Positions 1-8,859 of a stretch of DNA of 64,000 nt are shown here, piece by piece. The stretch comes from Geitlerinema sp. PCC 7407. GTDB taxonomy: Bacteria > Cyanobacteriota > Cyanobacteriia > PCC-7407. The translations under genes were made by a program, and so were the position numbers. The notes under the pieces are model-generated. The model was not told where the DNA came from. It saw only the letters and a program-made list of their open reading frames with translations, and did no database searches. How positions within the stretch are numbered: position 1 is the stretch's first letter; every line of letters starts with the position of its first letter. Location of the stretch: NCBI RefSeq assembly GCF_000317045.1, contig NC_019703.1, positions 1,848,501 to 1,912,500 on the forward strand. The letters run 5' to 3'.

Positions 1-9
1 CAATCTCTC

Positions 10-1242
10 CTAAAATCTTTCGTGCATATCTAGAAAAAGATTTTCGATATCAACATTGTCCATCCTTTGATCTCTGTAAAGAGAATATTTTAGGCGAGCT
101 ATAATTTCCTCTTTAAAATTTTTCTTTAGTGATATGAAATTGTGAGCTTCACATAACGGATAAGGATAGCCAAGAATATAATGTTCTTGAGTAAGGCGGG
201 TTAATTCCTTAAATATACAATCTAGTTCTGTTCTATCTCTTGCAAAATTTTCTAATTCGATTTGGGGAATTGCATTGAAAATATTCGCATCTATTATGAG
301 CCAGTCATAGTTTTGCAATTTTTCAACGTAGTCCAACCTGGCTGCAAAAAATAATCCAAATCCTCGTCCTCCGCGAAGGGATTTTTTAATAAACATATCA
401 CCTTGATATGCTGACTTAAGGATTACATCGGGAACCTCAAACCAACAACAAAGCTTTTTGCGTTTTGGATCTTTTTCCGTGAAGGGATACTCGTACTTAA
501 GCTGATCTTGTAGATAGTTGTCTATCTGCTTGAATGTATAAGCAAGCTCCATTTTGATAGGAGACTGCTTCGTGACAGCGACTATTGTTACACCTTTTTC
601 GTAGGCATATTTTCCTAGCCTCACTAAATACTTCTGCTTAACTTGCAAAGGACGTAGTGTGCCATCTCGTAAAATGAAATCTCCTGGTTTTGTTCCTGTC
701 AAATCAATGACTTCCAAAATGAGGGCGATTTCTAAGACTTCTTGGCAAAATCCCAACAATGTTGATAGGTTTGTGCAAACTTGTTCTTTCTTATATGGAA
801 AGATTTCTTCTGGCTTCTCGTTTAGAAAATTGAGTAGATTTTTTACAGGTTCTAAAGTTAAAAATTCATCGTAAATAGCGATCAGGTGATCTTGATGGGT
901 AATCAAAATATTTTGTGGATAATATGCTTTACCTAGTATGACTGGATCATCTAGGGAATTCATCCGAATCTGTCGACCTCTATGAAAACAGATATACCCA
1001 GCTGCATAAATAGCAATGCATAAACCGTTATAAAACTGTTCACTGTTGTAGCTGCCATCGATTGCATAAAAACGCCTATTGCTACTGTCTATGTGATCAA
1101 AAGGAATAATCTCAAAAAATTGTGGAGTTTCTATATTTTCTTCATTTCCAATTACAGGAATACCATAATTTTTATTGCTTCTTGTATTGATATGTTTAGC
1201 CACTAACTCAATAGCACTGTCAGGTATCTCTTTTCTGAGCAT
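10..1242 (-). CDS. NurA-domain nuclease (AT-rich copy)
   Basis: This 410-residue protein looks like a NurA-family nuclease. Known members are 5'-3' exo/endonucleases that act with the HerA DNA translocase in DNA end processing, and some accessory HerA-NurA pairs are linked to defence. Visible marks are an acidic IDGSY motif at residues 61-65, RDGTL at 192-196, a lysine motif VTKQSP at 223-228 and IIDAN near 320, spaced as in the family. The gene is AT-rich and contains no GCGATCGC octamer, unlike most of the window, which suggests later acquisition. It reads toward the left edge, so a downstream partner such as HerA would lie outside the window. A second, native-looking NurA gene is at 43675-44847. 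The family call is from motifs only. Confidence 0.72.
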   Translation of the reverse strand: MLRKEIPDSAIELVAKHINTRSNKNYGIPVIGNEENIETPQFFEIIPFDHIDSSNRRFYAIDGSYNSEQFYNGLCIAIYAAGYICFHRGRQIRMNSLDDPVILGKAYYPQNILITHQDHLIAIYDEFLTLEPVKNLLNFLNEKPEEIFPYKKEQVCTNLSTLLGFCQEVLEIALILEVIDLTGTKPGDFILRDGTLRPLQVKQKYLVRLGKYAYEKGVTIVAVTKQSPIKMELAYTFKQIDNYLQDQLKYEYPFTEKDPKRKKLCCWFEVPDVILKSAYQGDMFIKKSLRGGRGFGLFFAARLDYVEKLQNYDWLIIDANIFNAIPQIELENFARDRTELDCIFKELTRLTQEHYILGYPYPLCEAHNFISLKKNFKEEIIARLKYSLYRDQRMDNVDIENLFLDMHERF

Positions 1243-1458
1243 TTTTAACTTTTAAAGCCTCTGTCTAAGGAAATTTTACTCGCTAACTTTAAAATAATTC
1301 CTGTCTAACGAAAACTTCACACTTTGGCTTTAATTTGTTGCTTTTAAGAAACATGATTTTAAGGCCTGCTAAGTGAATTGGGTATTCATATTTCTCGCCT
1401 CAGCCTTCCTACTTGTTTATGGAGAAGTGAGATAAAATCGCTGGCACTTAGTGGATGA
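1243..1458. other. AT-rich spacer
   Basis: This short spacer separates the NurA-like gene from the broken pmbA copy. It stays AT-rich up to about position 1440 and then changes abruptly to GC-rich sequence, so the compositional border of the left accessory segment lies here. I see no gene, tRNA or clear repeat in it. Confidence 0.5.
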
Positions 1459-1692
1459 TTAGAGGGTGTAGGTGAAGTCTTTGATGATCATGCCGGGGAC
1501 GAGGTTGCCGCCGAGTCTGCGGCTGTCGTAGGTGCCGACGTTGGGAATGAACTTTTGGAAGTCGGTGAGGGCAACGAGATTTTCACCCGAGAAGCGGCAA
1601 AGACTTTCATCGAAGCGAAGATTTGCCATGGGGGCAACGGTTTCACCGTCTTTGACCCAGAAGCACGCATAGCGGGTCATGCCGGTAATGCG
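1459..1692 (-). pseudogene. Broken copy of TldE/PmbA C-terminus
   Basis: The reading frame encodes a 73-residue peptide from MTRYACFWV to the stop. It matches the last 73 residues of the intact TldE/PmbA protein at 14668-16035 at 64 of 73 positions by eye. Homology continues upstream of the methionine for the residues RITG and then stops near 1692, where two HIP1 octamers follow. The rest of the gene is missing and the G3E GTPase gene begins its 3' end 48 bases away. It is best read as a remnant of a partial duplication or of a second pmbA copy. The differences are mainly conservative, so it may be recent or still constrained. Confidence 0.85.
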
Positions 1693-1701
1693 GCTTGCGA
1701 G

Positions 1702-1721
1702 GCGATCGCCCTGCGCGATCG
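1702..1721. repeat. Tandem HIP1 octamers
   Basis: Two copies of GCGATCGC lie four bases apart at 1702-1709 and 1714-1721, exactly where homology of the broken pmbA copy ends. HIP1 is the highly iterated palindrome of many cyanobacterial genomes and occurs in dozens of places in this window, in both coding and non-coding DNA. It is scarce or absent in the AT-rich stretches at 1-1440 and 8560-11130. Confidence 0.85.
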
Positions 1722-1739
1722 CCCTCTAGCACCCCGGTT

Positions 1740-2924
1740 CTACTTGCCGAATCCCTTTGCTCGACCAGTCGAAGCCGTACCTAGGCAGTTTTCCAGCTGC
1801 GAGAGCAGCCCCTCGCGATCGAGGTTTTGGCCAATCAGCACCAGCTGATTTTTGGGCGCGCCTTTCCACTCATCATCATCGAGGGAAAAACGCTTGCCGC
1901 TGAGGTGGAAAATGTGGCGCTTGGGGCTCTCGTCAAACCAGAGAATGCCCTTCGCCCGGAACACACTCTCGGGCAGCTGGTTGTCTAGGAAATACTGGAA
2001 CTTGCGAATCGCAAAGGGGCGATCGCTCTGGAACGAAATCGACACAAACCCATCCACTGCCAGGTGATCGGAGTGGTGATGATGGTGGTCGTGATCGTGG
2101 TCGTGGGTGCAGTGGCCATGGTCGTGATCGCAGGCCGAATGGTCCTCGTGGTCCGCGCCATGGGCGTGATGCTCATGATCATGGTGATCGTGATGGCCAT
2201 GATCGTGATGATCGTGGTCATGGTGATCGTGGTGATCATGGCCGCTTGGCTGCTGGGCCGTCTCGAAATACTTGTCCGACTCAAACAGGCCCACGCTCAA
2301 AATCAGCGGCAGCGGCACCTGGGACTGCACCGTCCGCACAATGCGCGCGTCCTGCTTCATGTCGCGAACCCGCAGCTCTAGGGCGTCCACGTCTGCTTCG
2401 TCCACCAGATCCACCTTGTTTAGCAAGATGATGTCGCCGTACATGAGCTGATTGGTGGCAGCCTGACTGTTGAACAGGTCAATGCTGAAGTTTTCGCAGT
2501 CCACCGTCGTAATGATGGAGTCCAGACGGGTCAAGTCCCGCAGCTCCGTTCCCAAAAAGGTCAGAGCCACTGGCAGCGGGTCTGCCACCCCCGTCGTCTC
2601 CACCACCAGGTAATCTACCTTGTCGTCTCGCTCCAAGACGCGATACACCGCATCTTGAAGATCGCTGTTGATCGTGCAGCAGATACAGCCGTTGCTCAGC
2701 TCCACCATGTCATCCGAGCTAGAGATGATCAGCTCATTATCGATGCCGATCTCCCCAAATTCATTCACCAGCACAGCGGTTTTGAGGCCTTCTTGATTGC
2801 TCAAGATGTGGTTGAGCAGGGTCGTTTTGCCGCTGCCCAAAAAGCCGGTGATGATGGTGACCGGAAGCCCGTGCTTGGGGACTTCCATCGCAGAAGATTG
2901 GTCAGGATTGACTGCTGATTGCAT
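1740..2924 (-). CDS. G3E GTPase, CobW/COG0523 metal chaperone
   Basis: A 394-residue P-loop GTPase of the COG0523 (CobW/ZNG-like) group, which use GTP to deliver metals, often zinc or cobalt, to client proteins. It has a Walker A motif GFLGSGKT at residues 27-34 and the diagnostic metal site GCICC at 79-83. A long His/Asp-rich stretch of about 60 residues sits between the GTPase and the C-terminal CobW_C domain and should bind several metal ions. The start at 2924 (MQSAV) was preferred over 2888 (MEVPK), which lies just before the conserved GTPase core; neither has a clear Shine-Dalgarno sequence. The metal cannot be told from the sequence, and no clear Zur operator was found. Confidence 0.9.
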   Translation of the reverse strand: MQSAVNPDQSSAMEVPKHGLPVTIITGFLGSGKTTLLNHILSNQEGLKTAVLVNEFGEIGIDNELIISSSDDMVELSNGCICCTINSDLQDAVYRVLERDDKVDYLVVETTGVADPLPVALTFLGTELRDLTRLDSIITTVDCENFSIDLFNSQAATNQLMYGDIILLNKVDLVDEADVDALELRVRDMKQDARIVRTVQSQVPLPLILSVGLFESDKYFETAQQPSGHDHHDHHDHDHHDHGHHDHHDHEHHAHGADHEDHSACDHDHGHCTHDHDHDHHHHHSDHLAVDGFVSISFQSDRPFAIRKFQYFLDNQLPESVFRAKGILWFDESPKRHIFHLSGKRFSLDDDEWKGAPKNQLVLIGQNLDREGLLSQLENCLGTASTGRAKGFGK

Positions 2925-3198
2925 AGAGCGGCTGTCAAAAACGTCAGAAAGATAGAGGAAACGGCAACGGCGCGATCGGCCTGTGTGATGAGACGCTGAT
3001 GAGTGCGCCGTTATCCTCATATTATTGCGGATCTGGAGAAGCGACTGGGATTGGGGCCTGGGGTATGCTGCACCCGCTGAGCAGAATTTCCGACGCCAGC
3101 CCGGCGCGATCGCCCCCCGCTCATGTCAAGCTAGTGGAAAGACCCGGCGCACCCTTCGGTTGCCGCCCCAATTTTCTTTAGCCTGTTCACTACGACCC

Positions 3199-4677
3199 AT
3201 GACCCTAACGCTTTACAACTCCCTCACCCGCCACAAAGAACCCTTCGAGCCCCTAGAAGCCGGGAAAGTGCGGATGTATTGCTGTGGCGTCACGGTCTAC
3301 AACTACTGCCACATCGGCCACGCCCGCTCCTACATCGTCTGGGACACCATTCGGCGCTACCTGGCGTGGCGCGGCTACGACGTTCGCTACATCCAAAACT
3401 TCACCGACATCGACGACAAAATCCTCAAACGGGCCAAGGAAGAAGGCTCCACCATGGAGGCCGTCTCCGAGCGCTACATCGATGCCTACTTCGAGGACAT
3501 GCGTCGCCTGAATATCCTGGACGCGGACGAGTATCCCCGCGCCACCCACACCATCGACGGCATCAAGCGCCTGATCCACGAGCTAGAAAGCAAGGGCTAC
3601 GCCTACGCCTCCGACGGCGATGTTTACTATTCGGTGCGCCACTTTGATCAGTACGGCAAGCTCTCTGGCCGCAAGCTGGAGGACATGCAGGCGGGGGCGA
3701 GCGGCCGGGTTGACAACGCTGATCCGGATGCCCCCAAAAAGCGCGACCCCTTTGACTTCGCGCTGTGGAAAGGGGCGCGGCCCGGCGAGCCCGCCTGGGA
3801 ATCGCCCTGGGGCCAGGGACGTCCTGGCTGGCACATCGAGTGCTCGGCCATGGTGCGCGATCGCCTGGGAGACTCCATCGACATCCACGTCGGCGGCGCA
3901 GACCTAGTTTTCCCCCACCACGAAAACGAAATCGCCCAATCTGAAGCCGTGACAGGGCATCCCCTGGCCCGCTACTGGCTCCACAACGGCATGCTGAACA
4001 TCGATGGCGAGAAGATGTCCAAATCCCTGGGCAACTTCACCACCATCCGGGACTTGCTCGACAGCGGCGTTGATCCGATGGTGCTGCGCCTGTTCTTCCT
4101 GCAAGCCCACTACCGCAAGCCGATGGACTTCACCGAAGAGTCTTTCCAGTCGGCCCGCAATAGCTGGGATACCCTGCGCGAGGGGCTGCTGTTTGGCTAC
4201 GAGTACGGCGCAGCCCTCGGCTGGAGTGACGCGCAATCGGCGAATTTCGGGCAGCCGGACCCGGCCCAGGTACCGAGCAGCGACGCCGTGAGCCGGTTCC
4301 AGACGGCGATGGATGATGACTTCAACACGGCGGGCGCGGTTGCGGTGCTGTTCGAGCTGGCCAAGGAGCTGCGGCGCGAAGGCAACCTGATCACCCACCA
4401 GGGCCAGGCCGAGGCGAATGCCCAGACGCTGCGCGAGATTTGGAATACGCTGCTCGTCCTGGGTGACGTGTTGGGGCTGATGGCCAAGCCAGAGAGCGCC
4501 GACTCGGCGGGTGAGGGCCTGAGCGATGAGGCGATCGAAGCGCTGATCCAGCAGCGAGCTGAGGCCCGCAAAGCCAAGAACTTTGCAGAGGGCGATCGCA
4601 TTCGTGACGAGCTCCAGGCCCAAGGCATCGTTTTGCTAGACCAAGCGGGGGGCGTGACTCGCTGGCACCGCGCCTAG
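3199..4677 (+). CDS. cysS: Cysteine--tRNA ligase
   Basis: Class I aminoacyl-tRNA synthetase that charges tRNA-Cys with cysteine in the cytoplasm. The 492-residue product has the HIGH signature at 38-41, the zinc-ligand region MYCCG just before it, the WHIECSAM segment, and the KMSKS loop (EKMSKSLGN) at 272-276, followed by a DALR-type C-terminal helical domain. The length is normal for the family. The open frame extends upstream, but the ATG at 3199 begins the conserved MTLTLYNS start. It converges with the SDR gene on the other strand, and both stop codons share one CTAG at 4674-4677. Confidence 0.97.
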   Translation: MTLTLYNSLTRHKEPFEPLEAGKVRMYCCGVTVYNYCHIGHARSYIVWDTIRRYLAWRGYDVRYIQNFTDIDDKILKRAKEEGSTMEAVSERYIDAYFEDMRRLNILDADEYPRATHTIDGIKRLIHELESKGYAYASDGDVYYSVRHFDQYGKLSGRKLEDMQAGASGRVDNADPDAPKKRDPFDFALWKGARPGEPAWESPWGQGRPGWHIECSAMVRDRLGDSIDIHVGGADLVFPHHENEIAQSEAVTGHPLARYWLHNGMLNIDGEKMSKSLGNFTTIRDLLDSGVDPMVLRLFFLQAHYRKPMDFTEESFQSARNSWDTLREGLLFGYEYGAALGWSDAQSANFGQPDPAQVPSSDAVSRFQTAMDDDFNTAGAVAVLFELAKELRREGNLITHQGQAEANAQTLREIWNTLLVLGDVLGLMAKPESADSAGEGLSDEAIEALIQQRAEARKAKNFAEGDRIRDELQAQGIVLLDQAGGVTRWHRA

Positions 4678-5477
4678 GCGGACCAGTTCTCCCGGAAGTC
4701 TGCGTAGAGAGTGAGGCCGCCGTCGATGTAGAGGGTTTGGCCGGTGATGTAGGCGGCCTCGTCCGATGACAAAAAGGCCGCCGCCGCCGCCATTTCCTCA
4801 GCTTCGCCCACTCGCCCCATGGGAATGTGGGACGCGACCTGCTGCTCTTCTTCGGGGCGCTCGGCCCAGTCATTGATCGGGGTGGCCGTCGCGCCGGGAC
4901 CAATGCCGTTCACGCGAATGCCTTTGTTGGCATACTCCAAGGCGAGGGTGCGGGTCAGGTTGCCCATGCCTCCTTTGCTGATGGAGTAGCTGAGATATTC
5001 GGGGCGGGGAATGATTTCGTGAACGCTGGAGACATTGAGAATGGAGCCGCCACCGTCTCGGCTCAAAAAGTGGCGCAGCGCCTCCCGCGAGCACAGGTAA
5101 GCGCCTCGCAAATTAATACCAATAATTTTGTCGAAACTGTTAGCTTCTAGCTCGTGGGAAGGGGCTTCTTTTTGAATGCCGGCGTTGTTGACCAAAATGT
5201 CTAGCCGACCCCATGCTTCAATAACGGTTTGAAACATTTTCGCGACGTCTTCTTCTTTGGAAACGTCAGCCTGAACGACCAGATCTCCGACGCCACAATC
5301 GCGAATGGAACCGCAAGTTTTCTGCACAGATTCGAGAGTTTCTGCGGCTTCATCGGCGCTGTTGTAATAGTTGATGGCAACATTGGCTCCTTCCTGGGCA
5401 AATCGAAGGGCGATCGCCCTCCCGATGCCAGTACTCGCGCCAGTAACCAGCACGTTCTTTCCCTGCAAGCCTTTCAT
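4674..5477 (-). CDS. SDR family oxidoreductase, glucose 1-dehydrogenase-like
   Basis: A classical short-chain dehydrogenase/reductase of 267 residues. It has the cofactor motif TGASTGIG at 12-19, the NNAG motif, a catalytic serine region (NVSSVHE) and the YSISK active-site motif, with a C-terminal GQTLYIDGG typical of the glucose 1-dehydrogenase/3-oxoacyl-ACP reductase branch. The real substrate cannot be told; close families oxidise glucose or polyols with NAD(P). A HIP1 site lies at the start of the gene's leader. The 3' end overlaps cysS by four bases. Confidence 0.88.
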   Translation of the reverse strand: MKGLQGKNVLVTGASTGIGRAIALRFAQEGANVAINYYNSADEAAETLESVQKTCGSIRDCGVGDLVVQADVSKEEDVAKMFQTVIEAWGRLDILVNNAGIQKEAPSHELEANSFDKIIGINLRGAYLCSREALRHFLSRDGGGSILNVSSVHEIIPRPEYLSYSISKGGMGNLTRTLALEYANKGIRVNGIGPGATATPINDWAERPEEEQQVASHIPMGRVGEAEEMAAAAAFLSSDEAAYITGQTLYIDGGLTLYADFRENWSA

Positions 5478-6099
5478 CCGTCTCTCCTTGAGGGCGATCG
5501 CCCTTCTGACAATGGCTCAGGCACTGCCTTGCATTCGCAAGCACAGCAACCTCAGAGCTATTGTCGCTACACACCGCTAACTTATCCTCTATCGCAGGGA
5601 AGTTAAGAATACATTTGTCTCCATTTCAAATGGTTCACGAGATTTTGTATAAGAGTAAATTAAAATCAAAAAATCGTTTCAAATTAGAAATTTTCAACAC
5701 ATTTTTCTAATTCAATTTAGACGTTTACAAATTCAACAAATTCATGGACTCTAAACACTCCTTAAAAGATTCAAACACCGGAAGGTTGGCAACAATTCAG
5801 ACGTTATGCCAGGATTGGTTGACCAAAGAGCGCAGTGTCATGAAAAGTCAGATTTTCAAGTTTACAGTTCAGCAAATTCAGCTCAGATAGTCATCTTAGA
5901 GCTCGATCGATCCAAATCAAGAATTAATCCATTTAAGTCCAAAATCATTGAAATTCTGCGGATTTAGAAGATTACATCGAGCAACAGCCAGAATCTCGAT
6001 TTATATAAAATGTTTCAGTTTGATGACTACTCTTGAAATCTCCAGTTAGAGAGCTTAGTCTCATCTTAGATATGGCTGGTGTGGCAGCTTCTACTTGTT
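5478..6099. other. AT-rich intergenic region
   Basis: About 620 bases between the divergent SDR and lipoprotein genes. The first 100 bases are GC-rich with HIP1 octamers. From about 5590 the sequence is strongly AT-rich with many A and T runs. I find no convincing open frame, tRNA or hairpin terminator. It probably holds the promoters of both genes, but no promoter could be placed with confidence. Confidence 0.4.
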
Positions 6100-7218
6100 A
6101 TGAGAATCACGCTTCTTATACTGCTAGCACTTTCGTTAACTGGATGCACAGCATTAATACCATTGGTACTTAAGCCAATACATATCGCCTCAGACATACC
6201 TGCTTCTACCATGCCTTGTGTTAAGCCTCAATTAAGGACTGATTCATCAGAGGTAGAAGCTAGGGAATCCGTTGTAACCGGGTCTGCGATCGCTTTTGCA
6301 CTAAGCGACTTTCCACAATTAGAAGCAGAATACAAAATTTATCGAAATAGGGCTAGCAGAACATCAGGGGGGCGCTGGCATTTAAAGTACTTCTATGATG
6401 GGATTCTAAATCCTGATTTTTTTGGGGACGAAAAAGACGAAAAGAACTGGATCAAGGCAGAAGAAAAAATCCTCGAATGGATCAAGGCATACCCTGATTC
6501 TCCAGCTCCCTATATTGTCTATAGCGATTTCCTCATCAATCGGGCGTGGCATTTTAGGGGAGGGGGGTTTAAAGGCCAGGTGCCTCAGTCGGCATGGGAA
6601 CCCTTTGAGGAAAACATTAACTTAGCGAGAGATATCTTAGAGAAGAGTAAGGAAATCGCTAGCGTTGATCCCAACTGGTACGTCAACATGCTAGGAATTG
6701 CTCGAGATCAGGGATGGAGCAAGCGATCCGTGAGAGCCTTATTGCAAGAAGCACTTTCTAAAGAGGCCTACTACCACGACACCTACCATGCGGCTTTTTC
6801 ATACCTACTACCCAAATGGAGTGGTAGCGTGATTGAAGCGGAGCAATTTGCACAAGATGCTGTTCGAATAACGAGCCAGTGTGAAGGGCAAAGTCTGTAT
6901 GCCCAGATCTACTGGACAGCGTTTATCGCCAATATTGAGCTAGGCTTTGATGCATCCAGCGGGATGCCTGTTCAGTGGGCGAAGATGAGCACGGGGTTTG
7001 AAGATCTCATTCAGCGCTATCCGATTCCCTGGTACGTCAACAACTATGCAAAATTTGCCTGTCTAGCTGGAGATCAACAAAAAGCTCAAGAATTGATGAA
7101 GCAGATAGGCAATAAACCAACAATAGAAGCATGGACTTATCGTCCAGAAGTTAACTTTTCCGCTTGCCAGCAATGGGCCTCTGCTTCGGGAGAGTTCACA
7201 CAGGAACTTCAACAGTGA
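6100..7218 (+). CDS. Lipoprotein with DUF4034-like domain
   Basis: The product starts with MRIT, a hydrophobic stretch and the lipobox LTGC, so the mature protein should be lipid-anchored at the cysteine near residue 16. The ATG at 6100 was chosen over 6079 because it gives a compact signal peptide. The remaining 350 residues are helical and hold YSDFLINRAWHFRGGG, followed by alpha-helical repeats with DPNWY, resembling DUF4034 proteins of unknown role. A single HIP1 octamer is present. It stands alone, with AT-rich flanks, and no function can be assigned. Confidence 0.75.
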   Translation: MRITLLILLALSLTGCTALIPLVLKPIHIASDIPASTMPCVKPQLRTDSSEVEARESVVTGSAIAFALSDFPQLEAEYKIYRNRASRTSGGRWHLKYFYDGILNPDFFGDEKDEKNWIKAEEKILEWIKAYPDSPAPYIVYSDFLINRAWHFRGGGFKGQVPQSAWEPFEENINLARDILEKSKEIASVDPNWYVNMLGIARDQGWSKRSVRALLQEALSKEAYYHDTYHAAFSYLLPKWSGSVIEAEQFAQDAVRITSQCEGQSLYAQIYWTAFIANIELGFDASSGMPVQWAKMSTGFEDLIQRYPIPWYVNNYAKFACLAGDQQKAQELMKQIGNKPTIEAWTYRPEVNFSACQQWASASGEFTQELQQ

Positions 7219-7308
7219 ATAAAGAATAGTCTTAGGTTAGTGGTAGAAGCAGTAAATCTAGCGATTTAGAGTTAAAGAACAGCCCCTTAGAGACATCTCA
7301 GCTACGAA

Positions 7309-7935
7309 TTAGGTTTTCTTGTTTGAACTCGCAGTAAACAGTTGAATCAAGCTCAGTAAATTAAGATCGCTCCAGTTGATGGCAACAGCGCTATCAATTC
7401 TTAATTCGCCTTGCTTTAGTTCAAGGTTTAGGAATGAGCCGTCTTCTAGGTTGTGAAAGAGGGCTTCGATGAGGCGAAGTTGCGCCACGGGGAAAGCGTA
7501 GTAAACCAGATTTCCGTCCAGGCGCACGCCCTCGGGCAGGGCTTGAGCGGGAATGTGTCCGCCTAGAAACGTATTCCAGCCTGCTATCAAAGTTCTATAG
7601 AGAAAAGATTCCGATTCTACTTGAGGTTTGTGAATGAGGCGAAGTTGGCCCTCGATGAGGTCGCCTTTGAGCAGGATCTTTTCCGGCGTGAAGTGAACTT
7701 TGAGCTTCACTTTTTGATGTTCAACGGTTGCGATTAGGCCTTCATCAGGAGCGATTTCTAACGCTGTCATTTGCTCTACTCGCTGAACCGCTTGCTGACA
7801 CAATAGCTCTACGGTTTTGGGCTTGAGGATGATTTGTCGAGTGGCCGGACTGACAACAAGATAGTTTTCTGCTTGTTTTTGTAAAAGCTTGCCAGAGTTT
7901 TGGGCGACTTTTCCGAGCTGATTAAAGATGTTCAT
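7309..7935 (-). CDS. Hypothetical protein, 208 aa
   Basis: I do not recognise this protein with certainty. The ATG at 7935 (MNIFNQLG) gives 208 residues with an N-terminal amphipathic helix, then alternating beta-type segments with charged residues such as HQKVKLKVHF and ILLKGDLIEGQLRL. This pattern could fit a beta-rich lipid-binding fold like that of DUF2993 proteins, which is a guess. There is no signal peptide or membrane segment. It is followed downstream of the DUF1993 gene on the same strand, with a gap of about 110 bases, so co-transcription is possible. Confidence 0.65.
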   Translation of the reverse strand: MNIFNQLGKVAQNSGKLLQKQAENYLVVSPATRQIILKPKTVELLCQQAVQRVEQMTALEIAPDEGLIATVEHQKVKLKVHFTPEKILLKGDLIEGQLRLIHKPQVESESFLYRTLIAGWNTFLGGHIPAQALPEGVRLDGNLVYYAFPVAQLRLIEALFHNLEDGSFLNLELKQGELRIDSAVAINWSDLNLLSLIQLFTASSNKKT

Positions 7936-8048
7936 AGGAGCTGGCCTCTGTGGTCGTGATGACAGAAACGCACTGACTCGATCAGGGTTCCCGCATCCGG
8001 AGGCAACAGCTCCAACCAACGAAAATAATTTTGTCTCTCGACAGAAAT

Positions 8049-8561
8049 TTATTCTTGTTTGAGGAAGGGCATCAGGTGCATCATGTAGTCTTTCTTGCCA
8101 ATGGCCACGCCAGACATCCGAAGAATGTCATAGGTGGTGACTAAGTGAAAGTAGAAGTTGGGCATCAAGAATTCGTTGACGTAGTCAATGCCCGAAAGCT
8201 CTAGGGAAAAGCCAGGAGCTATCTTGTGGCAAGTAACTCCGTTTAGCTTTTCGTCTTCGGTGTTGATGCTATCAAGCAGAGACTGAGTATTTTTGATGTG
8301 GTCATAGGCCTGGGCGAGGGACGTCACTTCTGGGTTGAGATTGTCCATCGGTTTGCCGTCGCACCACAGGGCAAAGTTGCGCGGCTGATTGCAGGTGAAG
8401 GCGATCTGTGTGCCCAAGGGAAGCATGTCAGGCGCAATGCGTGCCTGAAGAAAAGACTCATCATCGTTAAAGTGAGTCTGAGCTACTTTTAATAAGTGCT
8501 CAAGAGTGGTTAGTCGGCGCTGAAAAATAGTTTTGATTGAGTTTAGTTGTTGGTTTGTCAT
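8049..8561 (-). CDS. DUF1993 family protein
   Basis: A complete 170-residue protein matching the DUF1993 family, a DinB/YfiT-like four-helix bundle found in bacteria and fungi. Typical stretches are the N-terminal FQRRLTTLEHLL, the central PDMLPLGTQIAFTCNQPRNF and the C-terminal LPNFYFHLVTTYDILR type segment (here MPNFYFHLVTTYDILR) with the ending GVAIGKKDYM. Family function is unknown; related DinB folds bind metals or thiol cofactors. It lies upstream of the 208-residue hypothetical gene on the same strand. Confidence 0.85.
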   Translation of the reverse strand: MTNQQLNSIKTIFQRRLTTLEHLLKVAQTHFNDDESFLQARIAPDMLPLGTQIAFTCNQPRNFALWCDGKPMDNLNPEVTSLAQAYDHIKNTQSLLDSINTEDEKLNGVTCHKIAPGFSLELSGIDYVNEFLMPNFYFHLVTTYDILRMSGVAIGKKDYMMHLMPFLKQE

Positions 8562-8859
8562 AGTGACTTAGCTCTGTAGAGTTAGTCTTCCATTTTAGAA
8601 CTAAAAGACATTAGTACCGCTTGATCAACTATTTGGTTAAAACAACTCTTGCCATTATCACCTTGTTCGATCTCAAAAGATATCAAAACTAATTATCTAT
8701 GGCATAAAATGCTGATTTGATAAGTAATCCTATCTTGGCTTCTAGTTGTTAAAAATATTTATTCTTTTTCTAGTGACATCATTAATAAGAATCGAATAAC
8801 ATGGTAATCACTGCCTTTTGAAAAAGCCTTTCACTTACGGTAAATATTAGTTCAAAGTT
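8562..8859. other. AT-rich intergenic region with tcmP promoter
   Basis: About 300 bases of markedly AT-rich DNA that mark the left border of the TcmP/three-Cys islet. Apart from the promoter-like pair at 8818-8846 I see no open frame or repeat in it. Confidence 0.4.
8818..8846 (+). promoter_or_regulatory. Candidate promoter of the TcmP-like gene
   Basis: A TTGAAA box at 8818-8823 is followed after exactly 17 bases by TAAATA at 8841-8846. This would start transcription about 7 bases before the ATG at 8860, giving a very short leader. There is no clear Shine-Dalgarno sequence. Confidence 0.4.

Noticed and set aside
2064-2381. Open frame antisense to the His-rich loop coding for a Val/Met/Ile-rich peptide
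   Set aside because: It is the complement of repeated His/Asp codons in the G3E GTPase, so the hydrophobic peptide is an artefact of low-complexity coding DNA.
3008-3030. AT-rich segment upstream of the G3E GTPase that might be a Zur operator
   Set aside because: It has one half-site-like GATAAC but no matching second half, so it does not fit the palindromic cyanobacterial Zur consensus.
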